Translations under genes and position numbers: made by a program | Shown: positions 51,295 through 60,659 of the stretch, piece after piece | Layout of the letters: each line of letters starts with the position of its first letter | Numbering within the stretch: position 1 is the first letter of the stretch | From: Marinirhabdus gelatinilytica | GTDB taxonomy: Bacteria; Bacteroidota; Bacteroidia; Flavobacteriales; Flavobacteriaceae | Length of the DNA: 64,000 nt | Direction of reading: 5' to 3' | Assembly (NCBI RefSeq): GCF_003353425.1 | Contig: NZ_QRAO01000001.1 | Location: 1,135,886 to 1,199,885 of the forward strand | Notes under the pieces: model-generated | Database searches by the model: none | What the model was told of the DNA's origin: nothing | Seen by the model: the letters and a program-made list of their open reading frames with translations, nothing else

Positions 51295-53904
51295 ATGAAA
51301 TCTAGCGAGATACGCTCACAATTCCTTCAGTTTTTTAAGTCGAAAGCACACAAAGTGGTTCCTTCGGCACCCATGGTCTTAAAAAATGACCCTACCTTAA
51401 TGTTCACAAATGCAGGAATGGTACCGTTCAAGGAGTATTTTCTGGGCAACAAGGAAATTAAGGAGCCTCGTGTGGCCGACACCCAAAAATGCCTGCGCGT
51501 GAGCGGGAAGCACAACGATTTGGAAGAAGTGGGGATGGACACCTACCACCATACTATGTTCGAGATGTTGGGGAACTGGAGCTTTGGCGATTATTTTAAG
51601 GAGGAAGCCATTGCTTGGGCTTGGGAATTTTTAACTGGAATCTGTAAGATTGACAAGGACATCCTCTACGTTACGATTTTTGAAGGCGATGCAAGTGACG
51701 ACCTGGACCGCGATACTGAAGCATACAATTTCTGGAAACAACATATTGCCGAGGACCGAATCCTGAACGGAAACAAAAAGGATAATTTTTGGGAAATGGG
51801 CGAACAGGGTCCCTGCGGGCCGTGTTCCGAGATACACGTGGATATTCGTTCTGCCGAAGAAAAAGCAAAAGCTTCTGGTGCTAGCTTGGTGAATCAAGAC
51901 CATCCGCAAGTAGTGGAGATATGGAACTTGGTATTTATGCAATTCAACCGAAAAGCAGACGGAACCCTTGAAAAACTACCTGCACAGCACGTAGATACTG
52001 GGATGGGTTTTGAGCGTTTGGCCATGGTGCTTCAGGGCAAGCAAAGTAATTACGATACCGATGTATTCACCCCGCTCATTCGTGAAGTGGAAGCCATTGC
52101 CAATAGTAAATATGGAAAGGATGAAAAGGTGGATGTTGCCATTCGGGTAATCTCTGATCACGTTCGTGCAGTGGCCTTTAGTATTGCCGATGGGCAATTG
52201 CCTAGCAATACAGGAGCGGGTTATGTAATACGTAGAATCTTGAGACGGGCCATCCGCTACGGATTTACATTCCTGAGTACGAAAGAACCTTTTATCTATA
52301 AATTAGTAGAAACGCTCACGAAGCAAATGGGGGATGCCTTCCCAGAACTGAAAAAGGAAAAAAACTTGATCACAAACGTTATCAAAGAGGAAGAGGCTTC
52401 ATTTTTACGCACCTTGGACCAAGGTTTGGTATTGCTGGAAAATATTATTGAACAAAGCAACGAAAAGGAAATTTCAGGGGCCAAAGCATTTGAGCTGTAT
52501 GATACCTTTGGCTTCCCCATAGATTTAACCAGCCTTATACTGCGCGAGCGAGGTTTCAGTTTAAACGAAGAAGAGTTCAACGTAGAGCTACAAAAACAAA
52601 AAGACCGGTCCCGTGCTGCAACCAAGGTAGCCACTGGCGATTGGGTAATACTGCAAGACGATGCCGTTGAAGAATTTATAGGGTATGATACGTTAGAGAC
52701 AAACGTAAAAATTACCCGTTATCGAAAGACAGAAAGCAAAAAGGAGGGCGAACTTTACCAATTGGTCTTCAATTTAACACCCTTCTACCCCGAAGGCGGC
52801 GGACAAGTAGGGGACAAAGGATATTTGGAAGCCTCCAATGGTGAGGTGGTGTATATCGTGGACACCAAAAAGGAGAACAACGTCATCGTCCATTTTGCAA
52901 AAAACCTTCCCCGCAACGTAAAGGACACTTTTACCGCCGTGGTAGATGCAAAACAACGTAGCCGAACAGCCTCTAACCATACCGCCACCCACTTGTTGCA
53001 CCAAGCGCTCCGTAATATTTTGGGAGAACATGTGGAACAAAAGGGAAGTATGGTGCATAGTGGATACCTGCGTTTCGATTTTTCACATTTCAGCAAGGTG
53101 ACCGATGAAGAACTGCGTGAGGTGGAAGATTTTGTAAATGCACGAATCCGTGAAGGCATTCCGCTGGAAGAAAAGCGAAACATTCCCTACCAACAAGCTA
53201 TAGACGAGGGTGCCATCGCTCTGTTTGGCGAGAAGTATGGAGACGCCGTTCGCGCCATTAAGTTTGGAAAGTCCATGGAACTGTGTGGAGGTACGCACGT
53301 TCCGAATACTAGCGATGTGTGGCATTTTATCATTACTTCTGAAGGTGCTGTGGCCAGTGGTATACGTAGGATCGAAGCCATTACCGGCGATAAGGCAAAA
53401 GGATATTTTGAAGAACGCAGTAAAGCTTTTAGAGACGTTCAGAAATTATTGAACAACACAAAGGATCCTGTTTCGGCCATCGAAAAACTTCAAGAGGATA
53501 ACAATGCCCTTCAAAAACAGATTGAAGCGTTGCTGAAGGATAAGGCCAAGAATATTAAAGGCGACCTAAAAAACGAGATAGAGGATATAAACGGCGTTAA
53601 CTTCTTGGCAAAAGAAGTAGACCTGGACGCAGGGGGGCTAAAAGACCTCGCCTTTGAACTGGGCGGAGAGGTAGAGCATCTCTTTGTGCTCTTTGGAAGC
53701 AAAAAAGGAGGGAAGGCTATCTTGACCTGTTATATCTCCAAAGATGTTGTAGCCGAGAAAAACCTGAATGCTGGACAGATAGTTAGGGAGCTGGGCAAGC
53801 ACATCCAGGGCGGCGGCGGCGGACAGCCATTTTTCGCCACTGCAGGTGGTAAAAACCCTGATGGGGTCGGGGAGGCTTTAAAGGAGGTGAGGAAATATAT
53901 TTAA
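51295..53904 (+). CDS. alaS: Alanine--tRNA ligase
   Basis: 869 aa from the ATG at 51295 ([20 protein letters not shown] is the family start; the frame is open to 51256). Class II core ([39 protein letters not shown]), editing domain with the metal residues [12 protein letters not shown] and CGGTHV, and the C-terminal Gly-rich DHHA1 end ([16 protein letters not shown]). Charges tRNA-Ala with alanine. Confidence 0.98.
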   Translation: MKSSEIRSQFLQFFKSKAHKVVPSAPMVLKNDPTLMFTNAGMVPFKEYFLGNKEIKEPRVADTQKCLRVSGKHNDLEEVGMDTYHHTMFEMLGNWSFGDYFKEEAIAWAWEFLTGICKIDKDILYVTIFEGDASDDLDRDTEAYNFWKQHIAEDRILNGNKKDNFWEMGEQGPCGPCSEIHVDIRSAEEKAKASGASLVNQDHPQVVEIWNLVFMQFNRKADGTLEKLPAQHVDTGMGFERLAMVLQGKQSNYDTDVFTPLIREVEAIANSKYGKDEKVDVAIRVISDHVRAVAFSIADGQLPSNTGAGYVIRRILRRAIRYGFTFLSTKEPFIYKLVETLTKQMGDAFPELKKEKNLITNVIKEEEASFLRTLDQGLVLLENIIEQSNEKEISGAKAFELYDTFGFPIDLTSLILRERGFSLNEEEFNVELQKQKDRSRAATKVATGDWVILQDDAVEEFIGYDTLETNVKITRYRKTESKKEGELYQLVFNLTPFYPEGGGQVGDKGYLEASNGEVVYIVDTKKENNVIVHFAKNLPRNVKDTFTAVVDAKQRSRTASNHTATHLLHQALRNILGEHVEQKGSMVHSGYLRFDFSHFSKVTDEELREVEDFVNARIREGIPLEEKRNIPYQQAIDEGAIALFGEKYGDAVRAIKFGKSMELCGGTHVPNTSDVWHFIITSEGAVASGIRRIEAITGDKAKGYFEERSKAFRDVQKLLNNTKDPVSAIEKLQEDNNALQKQIEALLKDKAKNIKGDLKNEIEDINGVNFLAKEVDLDAGGLKDLAFELGGEVEHLFVLFGSKKGGKAILTCYISKDVVAEKNLNAGQIVRELGKHIQGGGGGQPFFATAGGKNPDGVGEALKEVRKYI

Positions 53905-53922
53905 TTAACTTTATACAAATTT

Positions 53923-53947
53923 TACCACAGAGGCACAAAGAACACAG
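53923..53947. repeat. Left inverted repeat around GxxExxY remnant
   Basis: TACCACAGAGGCACAAAGAA-CACAG. Pairs with the right copy at 54129-54153, with about 20 of 25 positions complementary. The pair brackets the small ORF at 53956-54126. Confidence 0.7.
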
Positions 53948-53955
53948 AGCAAAAT

Positions 53956-54126
53956 ATGACAGAAAAAGAATTGACTTCTAAAATCATAGATGCTGCATTA
54001 GCTCCCATACATACAGCACAACTCCTGACATATTTAAAACTTACCGAAAAGCGCTTGGGTTTATTGATGGATTTTAATTCAGTAAAAATTGTTGATGGTA
54101 TAAAAAGGGTTGTTAATGGCTATTAA
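53956..54126 (+). pseudogene. Internally deleted GxxExxY protein
   Basis: A 56-codon frame joins the start of a GxxExxY protein (MTEKELTSKIIDAAL) to its end (APIHTAQLLTYLKLTEKRLG, then FNSVKIVDGIKRVVNG), skipping about 65-70 residues including the GxxExxY motif and the catalytic-looking middle. The family is PD-(D/E)xK-like. The in-frame junction preserves an ORF, so either a deletion product or a mini-version persists. It lies between alaS and GSCFA within the inverted repeats. Confidence 0.8.
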
Positions 54127-54128
54127 CC

Positions 54129-54153
54129 CTGTGCCCTCCGTGCCTCTGTGGTA
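54129..54153. repeat. Right inverted repeat around GxxExxY remnant
   Basis: CTGTGCCCTCCGTGCCTCTG followed by TGGTA. It complements the left copy at 53923-53947. Such ACCACAGAGGCAC-type ends surround GxxExxY genes in many genomes, to my recollection. Confidence 0.7.
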
Positions 54154-54174
54154 TCTTTTTTCCGATATAATTTT

Positions 54175-55140
54175 ATGAAACTACAAACCACCATACCACT
54201 CACCCCCGAAACACACCAAATAGACTACAAATCCAAGGTGCTACTGTTGGGCTCTTGCTTTACAGAAAACATAGGTGGAAAGCTGGACTATTTTAAGTTT
54301 CAGAATATGCAGAACCCCTTTGGGATCGTGTTTCATCCCTTGGCTATTGAAAAAGTGGTGGAGCGTGCTGTAAAGAATATTTCTTTTACCGCACATGATG
54401 TGTTTGAACGTGATGGACAATGGTTCAGTTTTGAGGCGCATTCTTCGGTTACGGCACTTTCACAAGAGGATTTGGTTGTGTTGTTGAACAAACGACTGGA
54501 AGAATTTTCAAAGTATCTTTCGGAAGCTTCGCATGTAGTTATCACCTTCGGGACTGCCTGGGTTTACAAGCATAACGCATTAAATAGAGTGGTGGCCAAT
54601 TGCCATAAAGTTCCGCAGAAAAACTTTTCGAAAGAATTACTTTCAGTCGGTTCTATTTCAGAAAGTCTGAAAAACACGGCTTCGCTTATTTTGGGAACAA
54701 ATCCTTCTGCATCTATTATTCACACCGTTTCGCCCGTTAGGCATTTAAAGGATGGTTTTGTTGAGAATTCCACCAGTAAAGCACATTTATTGGCAGGGAT
54801 TCACAAATACAATACCCTGCAGTTCACAACCTCCCATCAAAGCTCTTCGTATTTTCCTTCCTATGAGATTATGATGGACGAGTTGCGGGACTACCGTTTT
54901 TATACTGAGGATATGTTGCATCCCACTCCTACGGCGGTACACTATATCTGGAAGAGATTCAAGCAGGTGTGGATTGCCTCGGAAACTGAATCTGTTCAAA
55001 AAGAAATTGATACTATACAAAAAGGTTTGCTGCACCGCCCTTTTAATCCTGAAAGTGAACAGCATCTAAAATTTCAACAAGACCTTCAGCAAAAAATTGA
55101 AAAACTAAAACAGGAGCTACCACATCTTAGCTTTTCATAA
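54175..55140 (+). CDS. GSCFA domain protein
   Basis: 321 aa from ATG at 54175 (the frame is open to 54148). The family motif LLLGSCFTENIGGKLDYFKF is present near residue 24, with NPFGIVFHP, ITFGTAWVY, TVSPVRHLKDG and DMLHPTPTAVHYIWKRF. The family is an SGNH-like hydrolase group of unknown substrate. It follows the GxxExxY remnant with its ATG just outside the right repeat. Confidence 0.93.
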   Translation: MKLQTTIPLTPETHQIDYKSKVLLLGSCFTENIGGKLDYFKFQNMQNPFGIVFHPLAIEKVVERAVKNISFTAHDVFERDGQWFSFEAHSSVTALSQEDLVVLLNKRLEEFSKYLSEASHVVITFGTAWVYKHNALNRVVANCHKVPQKNFSKELLSVGSISESLKNTASLILGTNPSASIIHTVSPVRHLKDGFVENSTSKAHLLAGIHKYNTLQFTTSHQSSSYFPSYEIMMDELRDYRFYTEDMLHPTPTAVHYIWKRFKQVWIASETESVQKEIDTIQKGLLHRPFNPESEQHLKFQQDLQQKIEKLKQELPHLSFS

Positions 55141-55295
55141 ATAAAAAAGACTACCACCCGATTTCAACCGTGCTAGACAAACCTTAAACCTATCGTGTTG
55201 CCACCGCATCACCCACCAAGTTCCCACCACACGAAGTGCGAGCAAACCAACCCGTGCACTACCAGCAACTTTAGTTGAGTCCTAAAGCCTACCAT

Positions 55296-55325
55296 CTACC
55301 AACAATACGTCAATTGCCCTATTGA
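55296..55325 (+). promoter_or_regulatory. Shared upstream repeat, copy 1
   Basis: A 30-bp stretch (CTACCAACAATACGTCAATT then GCCCTATTGA) that recurs exactly at 56109-56138. It includes ATTGCCCTAT, followed 12 bp on by the similar ATTGTCCTAG. A CACCTTTG -7-like element lies downstream, before the ATG at 55378. The rest of 55141-55295 shows only further weaker similarity to 56041-56108. Confidence 0.7.
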
Positions 55326-55377
55326 TTGTCCTAGTCGCATCCCGCACCTTTGTACCATAAACTTAAAAACCTTAATT

Positions 55378-55893
55378 ATGAAGACTTTAAAAAAATTAAC
55401 TTTCTTATTATTTGTGAGCCTCGCAGTAATGGCTTGTAATAAAAGCGATGATGATGGTGGTGATGATCCACAGGGAGGTGTGGGTTCTTTCACGGCTCAG
55501 GTAGATGGCAGTTCCTTTACTGGAATAACTGGTACAGTGGTAGCCCAGCTATCCAATAACGGCACAGCTCTAGCGGTTAGCGGAGGTACAAACGACTCAG
55601 AAAACTTACAGATTATACTAACAGCATTTGATGGTGTAGGGACCTATCAACTGGGCTTAACAAACATTGGTTCGTATGCTTTCTTGCCAGACCCTAGCAA
55701 TCCAGACCCTTCTACCGTAGTGACCTACACCACTGTAAACGGTACGAGTAGTAATGGAGAGATCAACATTTCGAGTTTTGATGGAGACACTGTTGCAGGT
55801 ACTTTCAGTTTTACTGCGTTCAACCCCCAAAACACCAGTGAGAGCGTTGAGGTTACCAATGGTGAATTCAATATTGAGGTAACCAACCAGTAA
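55378..55893 (+). CDS. Lipoprotein, 171 aa (DUF6252-like)
   Basis: Lipobox LAVMAC at about residues 15-20, then an acidic SDDDGGDDPQGG linker and a beta-sandwich-like domain (GTVVAQLSNNGTALAVSG, DGDTVAGTFSFTAFN). It is exported to the outer membrane. It shares a 30-bp upstream repeat with the beta-propeller gene. Two hairpin terminators follow. Confidence 0.8.
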   Translation: MKTLKKLTFLLFVSLAVMACNKSDDDGGDDPQGGVGSFTAQVDGSSFTGITGTVVAQLSNNGTALAVSGGTNDSENLQIILTAFDGVGTYQLGLTNIGSYAFLPDPSNPDPSTVVTYTTVNGTSSNGEINISSFDGDTVAGTFSFTAFNPQNTSESVEVTNGEFNIEVTNQ

Positions 55894-55915
55894 GCACATA
55901 TTAGCCACATAAAAG

Positions 55916-55939
55916 AAAATCTCAAGTGTTGAGGTTTTT
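55916..55939 (+). terminator. First terminator after the lipoprotein gene
   Basis: AAAATCTCAA-GTG-TTGAGGTTTT stem (with one T-G pair) followed by T. It lies 23 bp after the stop codon at 55893. Confidence 0.6.
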
Positions 55940-55947
55940 ACGTGGAG

Positions 55948-55985
55948 CCGGGAGTAGGACTTAGTCTTTCTTCCGGTTTTTTTTT
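55948..55985 (+). terminator. Second terminator after the lipoprotein gene
   Basis: CCGGGAG (55948-55954) pairs with CTTCCGG (55970-55976) with an inner AGGAC/GTCTT extension, followed by nine T. Confidence 0.75.
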
Positions 55986-56108
55986 AGCTTTTGAAGGGGG
56001 AACTTCTTAATTATCAATATTCCTAAAACCAGTAAAATCTTAAGGGCGAGCGAAGCAGCCCGTGTACTACCAGCTGCGTCCTACCGTCTACTATCTAAAG
56101 ACCATCAA

Positions 56109-56138
56109 CTACCAACAATACGTCAATTGCCCTATTGA
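56109..56138 (+). promoter_or_regulatory. Shared upstream repeat, copy 2
   Basis: Exact 30-bp copy of 55296-55325. The following ATTGCCCTAT repeat is preserved (at 13-bp spacing), and a CATCTTTG -7-like element lies about 25 bp downstream. The ATG of the beta-propeller gene is at 56194. Confidence 0.7.
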
Positions 56139-56193
56139 ATTGCCCTATAGGTAATTGCATCTTTGGACTATCAAATTGTAAAAACCTTTTTCT

Positions 56194-58053
56194 ATGAAAC
56201 TTACTAGTATAATACACACGATGCTATGCTTTCTGTTGGCAGGAACCGTAGCGGTGGCACAAAAAGCCGAAGCACCAGACTTTAGATACGATACAGGTGC
56301 AAAAATTAATGATATGACCTTAACACAAGGTGGAACAATGGTAGTTGCTACCAACGATGGTTTAGTGGGGATTAAGCCAGGTAGCAACGACCTTTTGTTC
56401 AACTTTACCGATTATGGAAGGGTAAAGCCCGAGGAGCTCAGTTTTATACCCTTTGCGCCTTATGTGGTGGTTGCCCAAGGCGGTTTTGCGGGAATTTCTT
56501 CAAAAAAAGCGGTGATAGACTATATCTCTGGCAAGAAACTTTTCAGTACCGAGGATAATGGCTGGAAAATGGCAACTACTGTGGAGGTATATATGCCACA
56601 GAACAAACTCATCGTAGCAGGGCAACGTAAGGCAAAAGAAAAATATGCTTCACAAGTGGCGATGTACGATTTAAACACGGGTGCCGAGGATTTCCGTTTT
56701 AACCTCGTAGATCCCGGAAAAGTAACAATGAAGTCCTTTACCGTTACGGGAAGACCCTTGCTCTTAAAGGACAGGGTGTTGGTGCCTACTTCACAGGGAG
56801 TGCTTTCCAAGACGCATAATGGAGATACACAGTGGGACAACAAACTGAAAAACGTACATTGGATGGTTGCCAATGAGTCTGAGACCGATATCTATGCCTT
56901 TGTTACTAACCCTAATAAAACAAACACAAAAATCTACAAATTGGGCTCCAACAACGGACAGGAACTATGGAAAGACGAAGCGAAGGTAAAAGGGGTGGTG
57001 ACCAATTTCGAAATTTTACCACAGGGACTTGCCGTGGTAAGTAATACCTATAACGAGGGTAAGAGTGTTCTTGCGGGTAGGTCTGAATCTAAGATTGCCA
57101 TGTTGAGCGCTACCAATGGGGAGGATCTTTGGGACAAGGCACCTAAGACGAAAGGGTATGTGCAACATTTTTATATTATGGACGACGGAATTCTGTTCGG
57201 AATACAACAAGGGGGAATCAACAAGATTTCCTATGATGGGAAGACCCTCTTCAAAAAACCATTAAAGACTGGCGAAAATATCTTAACAATGGCCGAAACT
57301 GAGCAAGGGTTGATCTATATCACATCTTCAGATGCTAATATCGTGAATATGAAAACGGGAGAAACCGTTTGGAAAAAGCCACTGAAGTACAAAAGAGCAG
57401 ATGCCATCTCTTCAACTTTTGACACCAAGAACAATCGTTACCTTATAAGTGCAGACGAGCAATTGTATGCTATTGATGCTGCTTCAGGAAACGTAGAGGA
57501 GTTTGCCAAAACAAAATTTGAAGGAAAAGAATCTCCCACAGGCGTGGACGTGCGCAACGGAGGTATCTTGTTAACTAGCGACCAAAACTTAACGATGTTG
57601 GATTGGGATGGGAAAGAGACCTGGCACGGGTATTACAAAGCGCCCGGGAAGAGCGCTTTTGGAGCCATCCTGGCGGGAGTTACAGCGGTAGCTTCAGCAG
57701 CTGGAAGCATGGCAGCTGCAAATTCTTCAATACGAAATAGAATAGCAAAGTATGATGCCACGGCAGACAGAGAGGCAGAACTTGCGGGAGGTCTGGCTGC
57801 TGCAAGTGGAGCCTCGGTAGCCGAAATGTTAAAGCGCTTTAAGGCAACTGCAGCAACTGCGAATGCACAATTTATCTTAACCAAACTGGACGATGGCGTA
57901 GGGCTTGTAAAAATTAATAAGGACACCGGTGCCAAAGAGAAAGAAATTGTGTTAAAAGATAAAAAACCAGAATATCAAGTAGACGATCGCGGAGGCATCC
58001 TATACTACAAAGCAGACAACAACACTATTTTTGCCTATGACCTTACTAAGTAG
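56194..58053 (+). CDS. PQQ-like beta-propeller protein, exported
   Basis: 619 aa. Signal peptide (MLCFLLAGTVAVAQ region), then repeated beta-propeller blades of the form GQELWKDEAKVKG, NGEDLWDKAPKTKG, KTLFKKPLK, ETVWKKPLK and KETWHGYYK. An Ala/Gly-rich segment near residues 490-530 (GAILAGVTAVASAAGSMAAA) may insert in a membrane or be flexible. No PQQ-dehydrogenase active site is seen. Function unknown, probably periplasmic. Confidence 0.8.
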   Translation: MKLTSIIHTMLCFLLAGTVAVAQKAEAPDFRYDTGAKINDMTLTQGGTMVVATNDGLVGIKPGSNDLLFNFTDYGRVKPEELSFIPFAPYVVVAQGGFAGISSKKAVIDYISGKKLFSTEDNGWKMATTVEVYMPQNKLIVAGQRKAKEKYASQVAMYDLNTGAEDFRFNLVDPGKVTMKSFTVTGRPLLLKDRVLVPTSQGVLSKTHNGDTQWDNKLKNVHWMVANESETDIYAFVTNPNKTNTKIYKLGSNNGQELWKDEAKVKGVVTNFEILPQGLAVVSNTYNEGKSVLAGRSESKIAMLSATNGEDLWDKAPKTKGYVQHFYIMDDGILFGIQQGGINKISYDGKTLFKKPLKTGENILTMAETEQGLIYITSSDANIVNMKTGETVWKKPLKYKRADAISSTFDTKNNRYLISADEQLYAIDAASGNVEEFAKTKFEGKESPTGVDVRNGGILLTSDQNLTMLDWDGKETWHGYYKAPGKSAFGAILAGVTAVASAAGSMAAANSSIRNRIAKYDATADREAELAGGLAAASGASVAEMLKRFKATAATANAQFILTKLDDGVGLVKINKDTGAKEKEIVLKDKKPEYQVDDRGGILYYKADNNTIFAYDLTK

Positions 58054-58114
58054 CTTCTAACCAAGTTAAATACAGGAAATGGAGTTGAGGAGTTCTATTT
58101 TCAGTGAGAAAGTG

Positions 58115-58140
58115 CCCCATAGTTGTATGGGGTATTTTTT
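58115..58140 (+). terminator. Terminator after the beta-propeller gene
   Basis: CCCCATA-GTTG-TATGGGG followed by TATTTTTT, 61 bp after the stop. Strong rho-independent layout. Confidence 0.9.
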
Positions 58141-58323
58141 GTTCAACAAGTCTGGAAACCTCTTTTTGGGACCAGTATATTCGATTTCGATGTAAGAATA
58201 TTCTCCAAAAATCTATGTGAAATCATACATTTTAAGGTGCTTTTTAAAAATAGGGCATTTGTCGTATTGGTTTTATTGGCTGTTTTTCAGAATTTTATAT
58301 ACTCAACGTAAAACCTTATAGTT

Positions 58324-59127
58324 ATGAAACTACTACTTCAACTTTCAATATTGTTAGTGTCACTATCTGTTATGGGACAGGGAAAACCTCAACCGCCGGG
58401 AAGCTCTAACTCAGGCTCACAAACAGTGGCTACCCCAAAGGTGCCCACTACAAAAACTACTACCACTACTACATCTAACTGTGTAAGTGGAGATTGTGTG
58501 AACGGATATGGTAAACAACAGTTCGATTCCGGATACTATGAAGGATTTTTCAAAAACGGAATGCCCCATGGCCCAGGATACGAAACCTATGCCAACGGTT
58601 ATTATCTAGGATTTTATAATAACGGGAAGCGCGAGGGCTTCGGGAACTTTGGATGGAACGATACCAAAGACCTATACCGTGGTATGTGGCGAGACAACTT
58701 GCGCGATGGTTATGGCTATATACTGGATGGCAATAACCACTTAAAATCGGCTGGGGTATATAGAAATTCCAAGATTACAGTAAACGAAGGAATGGATTAT
58801 ATAAACAATAAGAAGTCTACCAATTGTACTGGGAATTGTCTAGACGGTTACGGTGCATATTCCTGGAGCAATGGCGATAAATATAATGGTTTCTTCAGAA
58901 ATGGTAGAAGGACAGATTTTGGCACGTATTCCTACCCGGATGGAGGTGTATACCATGGGCAGTTCAGTAACGGTAGCCGCCACGGACAGGGAAGTTACCT
59001 TTGGGCAAATGGAGACTTTTACATAGGTGGCTGGAGCAATGGAAAACGTCACGGAAAAGGAATTTACTATTATAAAAATGGTTCCGTTAAACATGGAACC
59101 TGGAGTGAGGGTACTTTTATTCAATAA
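58324..59127 (+). CDS. MORN-repeat exported protein
   Basis: 267 aa. A signal peptide (LLLQLSILLVSLSVMGQ) and Pro/Ser/Thr-rich linker precede MORN repeats such as YYEGFFKNGMPHGPG, YLGFYNNGKREGFG, YNGFFRNGRR and YIGGWSNGKRHGKG. Two modules begin with a Cys pair (C-x2-G-x-C-x2-G-Y-G). Probably exported. The next gene is a paralogue 50 bp further on. Confidence 0.88.
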   Translation: MKLLLQLSILLVSLSVMGQGKPQPPGSSNSGSQTVATPKVPTTKTTTTTTSNCVSGDCVNGYGKQQFDSGYYEGFFKNGMPHGPGYETYANGYYLGFYNNGKREGFGNFGWNDTKDLYRGMWRDNLRDGYGYILDGNNHLKSAGVYRNSKITVNEGMDYINNKKSTNCTGNCLDGYGAYSWSNGDKYNGFFRNGRRTDFGTYSYPDGGVYHGQFSNGSRHGQGSYLWANGDFYIGGWSNGKRHGKGIYYYKNGSVKHGTWSEGTFIQ

Positions 59128-59177
59128 ATAAAGTGCCATATATCATTACAATTAGTACCACGAAAAAACAATACAGC

Positions 59178-60575
59178 ATGAGAGCAATCAACAACTTTAT
59201 ATTACTTTTTTTTATGTGTGGCATTTTTTTGGGAATGGCGCAGGGACCAAGACCAATGCACGTATCAAGCAATTCTGGAGCAACCTTCACCAAGGATGGA
59301 GAAATGGACTATACCGTGAGAGATGCTAGCGGTAGGATTCTAACCAATGTAATGGACCTTAAGTTTTTGGGGACTGAAACCTTGAGTGTCCTGGACAAGG
59401 CCAACAGGACCATTTACTTGTTGGAAGATTTTGAGGTTAAGAGTGTTGGAGCTTCAGGAACAGCGAAGGTATTATCAACAAACATCGACAAGGATTTTTA
59501 TATCACGAACCCAAATTCTTTCGCTTTTTTCTTACAGGATAGATACGTGAGTGGTGGGGATTTTGTAAATATCAAGAGCAGTTATGTTTATTACCTTCCA
59601 GATAATAACACCACCTACTTTTTAGAAGGTATACGAAGTTTCCCAGATTGGGGAGCCAAGAGTGCCGAAATGTTGCCCTATAATGCATCCAACACATATT
59701 GGACGAGAGACGCTACCAATAACACCTATCATGTTATCGTTAAGGGGAAGGCGGCAGAATACAAAACACTCTCTTCCGAAAAGAGCGGAAACGACCTGAT
59801 AGTAAAGCAAAACGGAATTAAAAAATACAAGCTGCCTGGGTATTATACAACAGCATCCTATGTATACAAACCGGTGGAAATGGTTTCTGGAAATTCCTCG
59901 GTGGGTAACAATTCTTCAGGATCTGGTTGTGTGTCTGGCAACTGCCAGGATGGTTGGGGAAAACAGCAACTTGAAGGTGGGTATTACGAAGGTTTTTGGG
60001 AAAACGGAAAAAAAGAAGGATACGGTATGTACAAATGGGAAGGCACCGGCAAATACATTGGTAGCTGGAAAAACGACCAAATGCAAGGGTATGGTACCTA
60101 CATTGCCGATAACGAGGATAATATAGTAGGATGGTACTCCAATGGCCAACTTAACGGTACAGGATACACGGTTACAGGAGGAAAGTGGGAGCAGGGAGTG
60201 TATACCAATGGTGAACTTACAACGCCCTATACATTTATTACAAATAAAATAGACTCCGGATGCACAGCTGGAGATTGTAAGAATAAGTACGGAAGGTACA
60301 AATGGGATAATGGAGATAGTTTTACAGGTTTTTGGAAAAATGGAAGCATGTATATGGGAACCTATACTTTTGCCAGTGGCGATAAATATAGTGGCACCTT
60401 TAACAACAACAATCAGTTTGATGGTTTTGGCAGGTATTTTTATAAGGATGGTGGTTACTATGGTGGAGAATGGAAAAACGGTAATTACGAAGGAAAAGGC
60501 TACTATCACAACAAGGACTATGAAAGACAAATAGGGATATGGCGTAATAGTTCGCTGGTAAATAATTTAAACTAA
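59178..60575 (+). CDS. MORN-repeat exported protein, longer paralogue
   Basis: 465 aa from ATG at 59178, which starts a signal peptide (MRAINNFILLFFMCGIFLGMAQG); the frame is open to 59133. A 240-residue N-terminal unknown domain is followed by MORN repeats (YYEGFWENGKKEGYG, YIGSWKNDQMQGYG, YSGTFNNNNQFDGFG, YYGGEWKNGNYEGKG). The Cys-pair capping motif (C-x2-G-x-C) occurs twice, as in the gene upstream. It is followed by a strong terminator. Confidence 0.88.
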   Translation: MRAINNFILLFFMCGIFLGMAQGPRPMHVSSNSGATFTKDGEMDYTVRDASGRILTNVMDLKFLGTETLSVLDKANRTIYLLEDFEVKSVGASGTAKVLSTNIDKDFYITNPNSFAFFLQDRYVSGGDFVNIKSSYVYYLPDNNTTYFLEGIRSFPDWGAKSAEMLPYNASNTYWTRDATNNTYHVIVKGKAAEYKTLSSEKSGNDLIVKQNGIKKYKLPGYYTTASYVYKPVEMVSGNSSVGNNSSGSGCVSGNCQDGWGKQQLEGGYYEGFWENGKKEGYGMYKWEGTGKYIGSWKNDQMQGYGTYIADNEDNIVGWYSNGQLNGTGYTVTGGKWEQGVYTNGELTTPYTFITNKIDSGCTAGDCKNKYGRYKWDNGDSFTGFWKNGSMYMGTYTFASGDKYSGTFNNNNQFDGFGRYFYKDGGYYGGEWKNGNYEGKGYYHNKDYERQIGIWRNSSLVNNLN

Positions 60576-60596
60576 GAAGTAAGATTTTAAATATAA

Positions 60597-60620
60597 ATAC
60601 GGCGACAGCCGTATTTTTTT
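60597..60620 (+). terminator. Terminator after MORN paralogue
   Basis: ATACGGC-GACA-GCCGTAT followed by T-run, 22 bp after the stop codon. Strong. Confidence 0.9.
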
Positions 60621-60659
60621 TACATTTATCTAGCTGAAATTCAACTAACTTACCAATGT

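Noticed and set aside
58123..58311. 62-codon ORF after the beta-propeller gene
   Set aside because: It starts inside the terminator hairpin and has no recognisable features.
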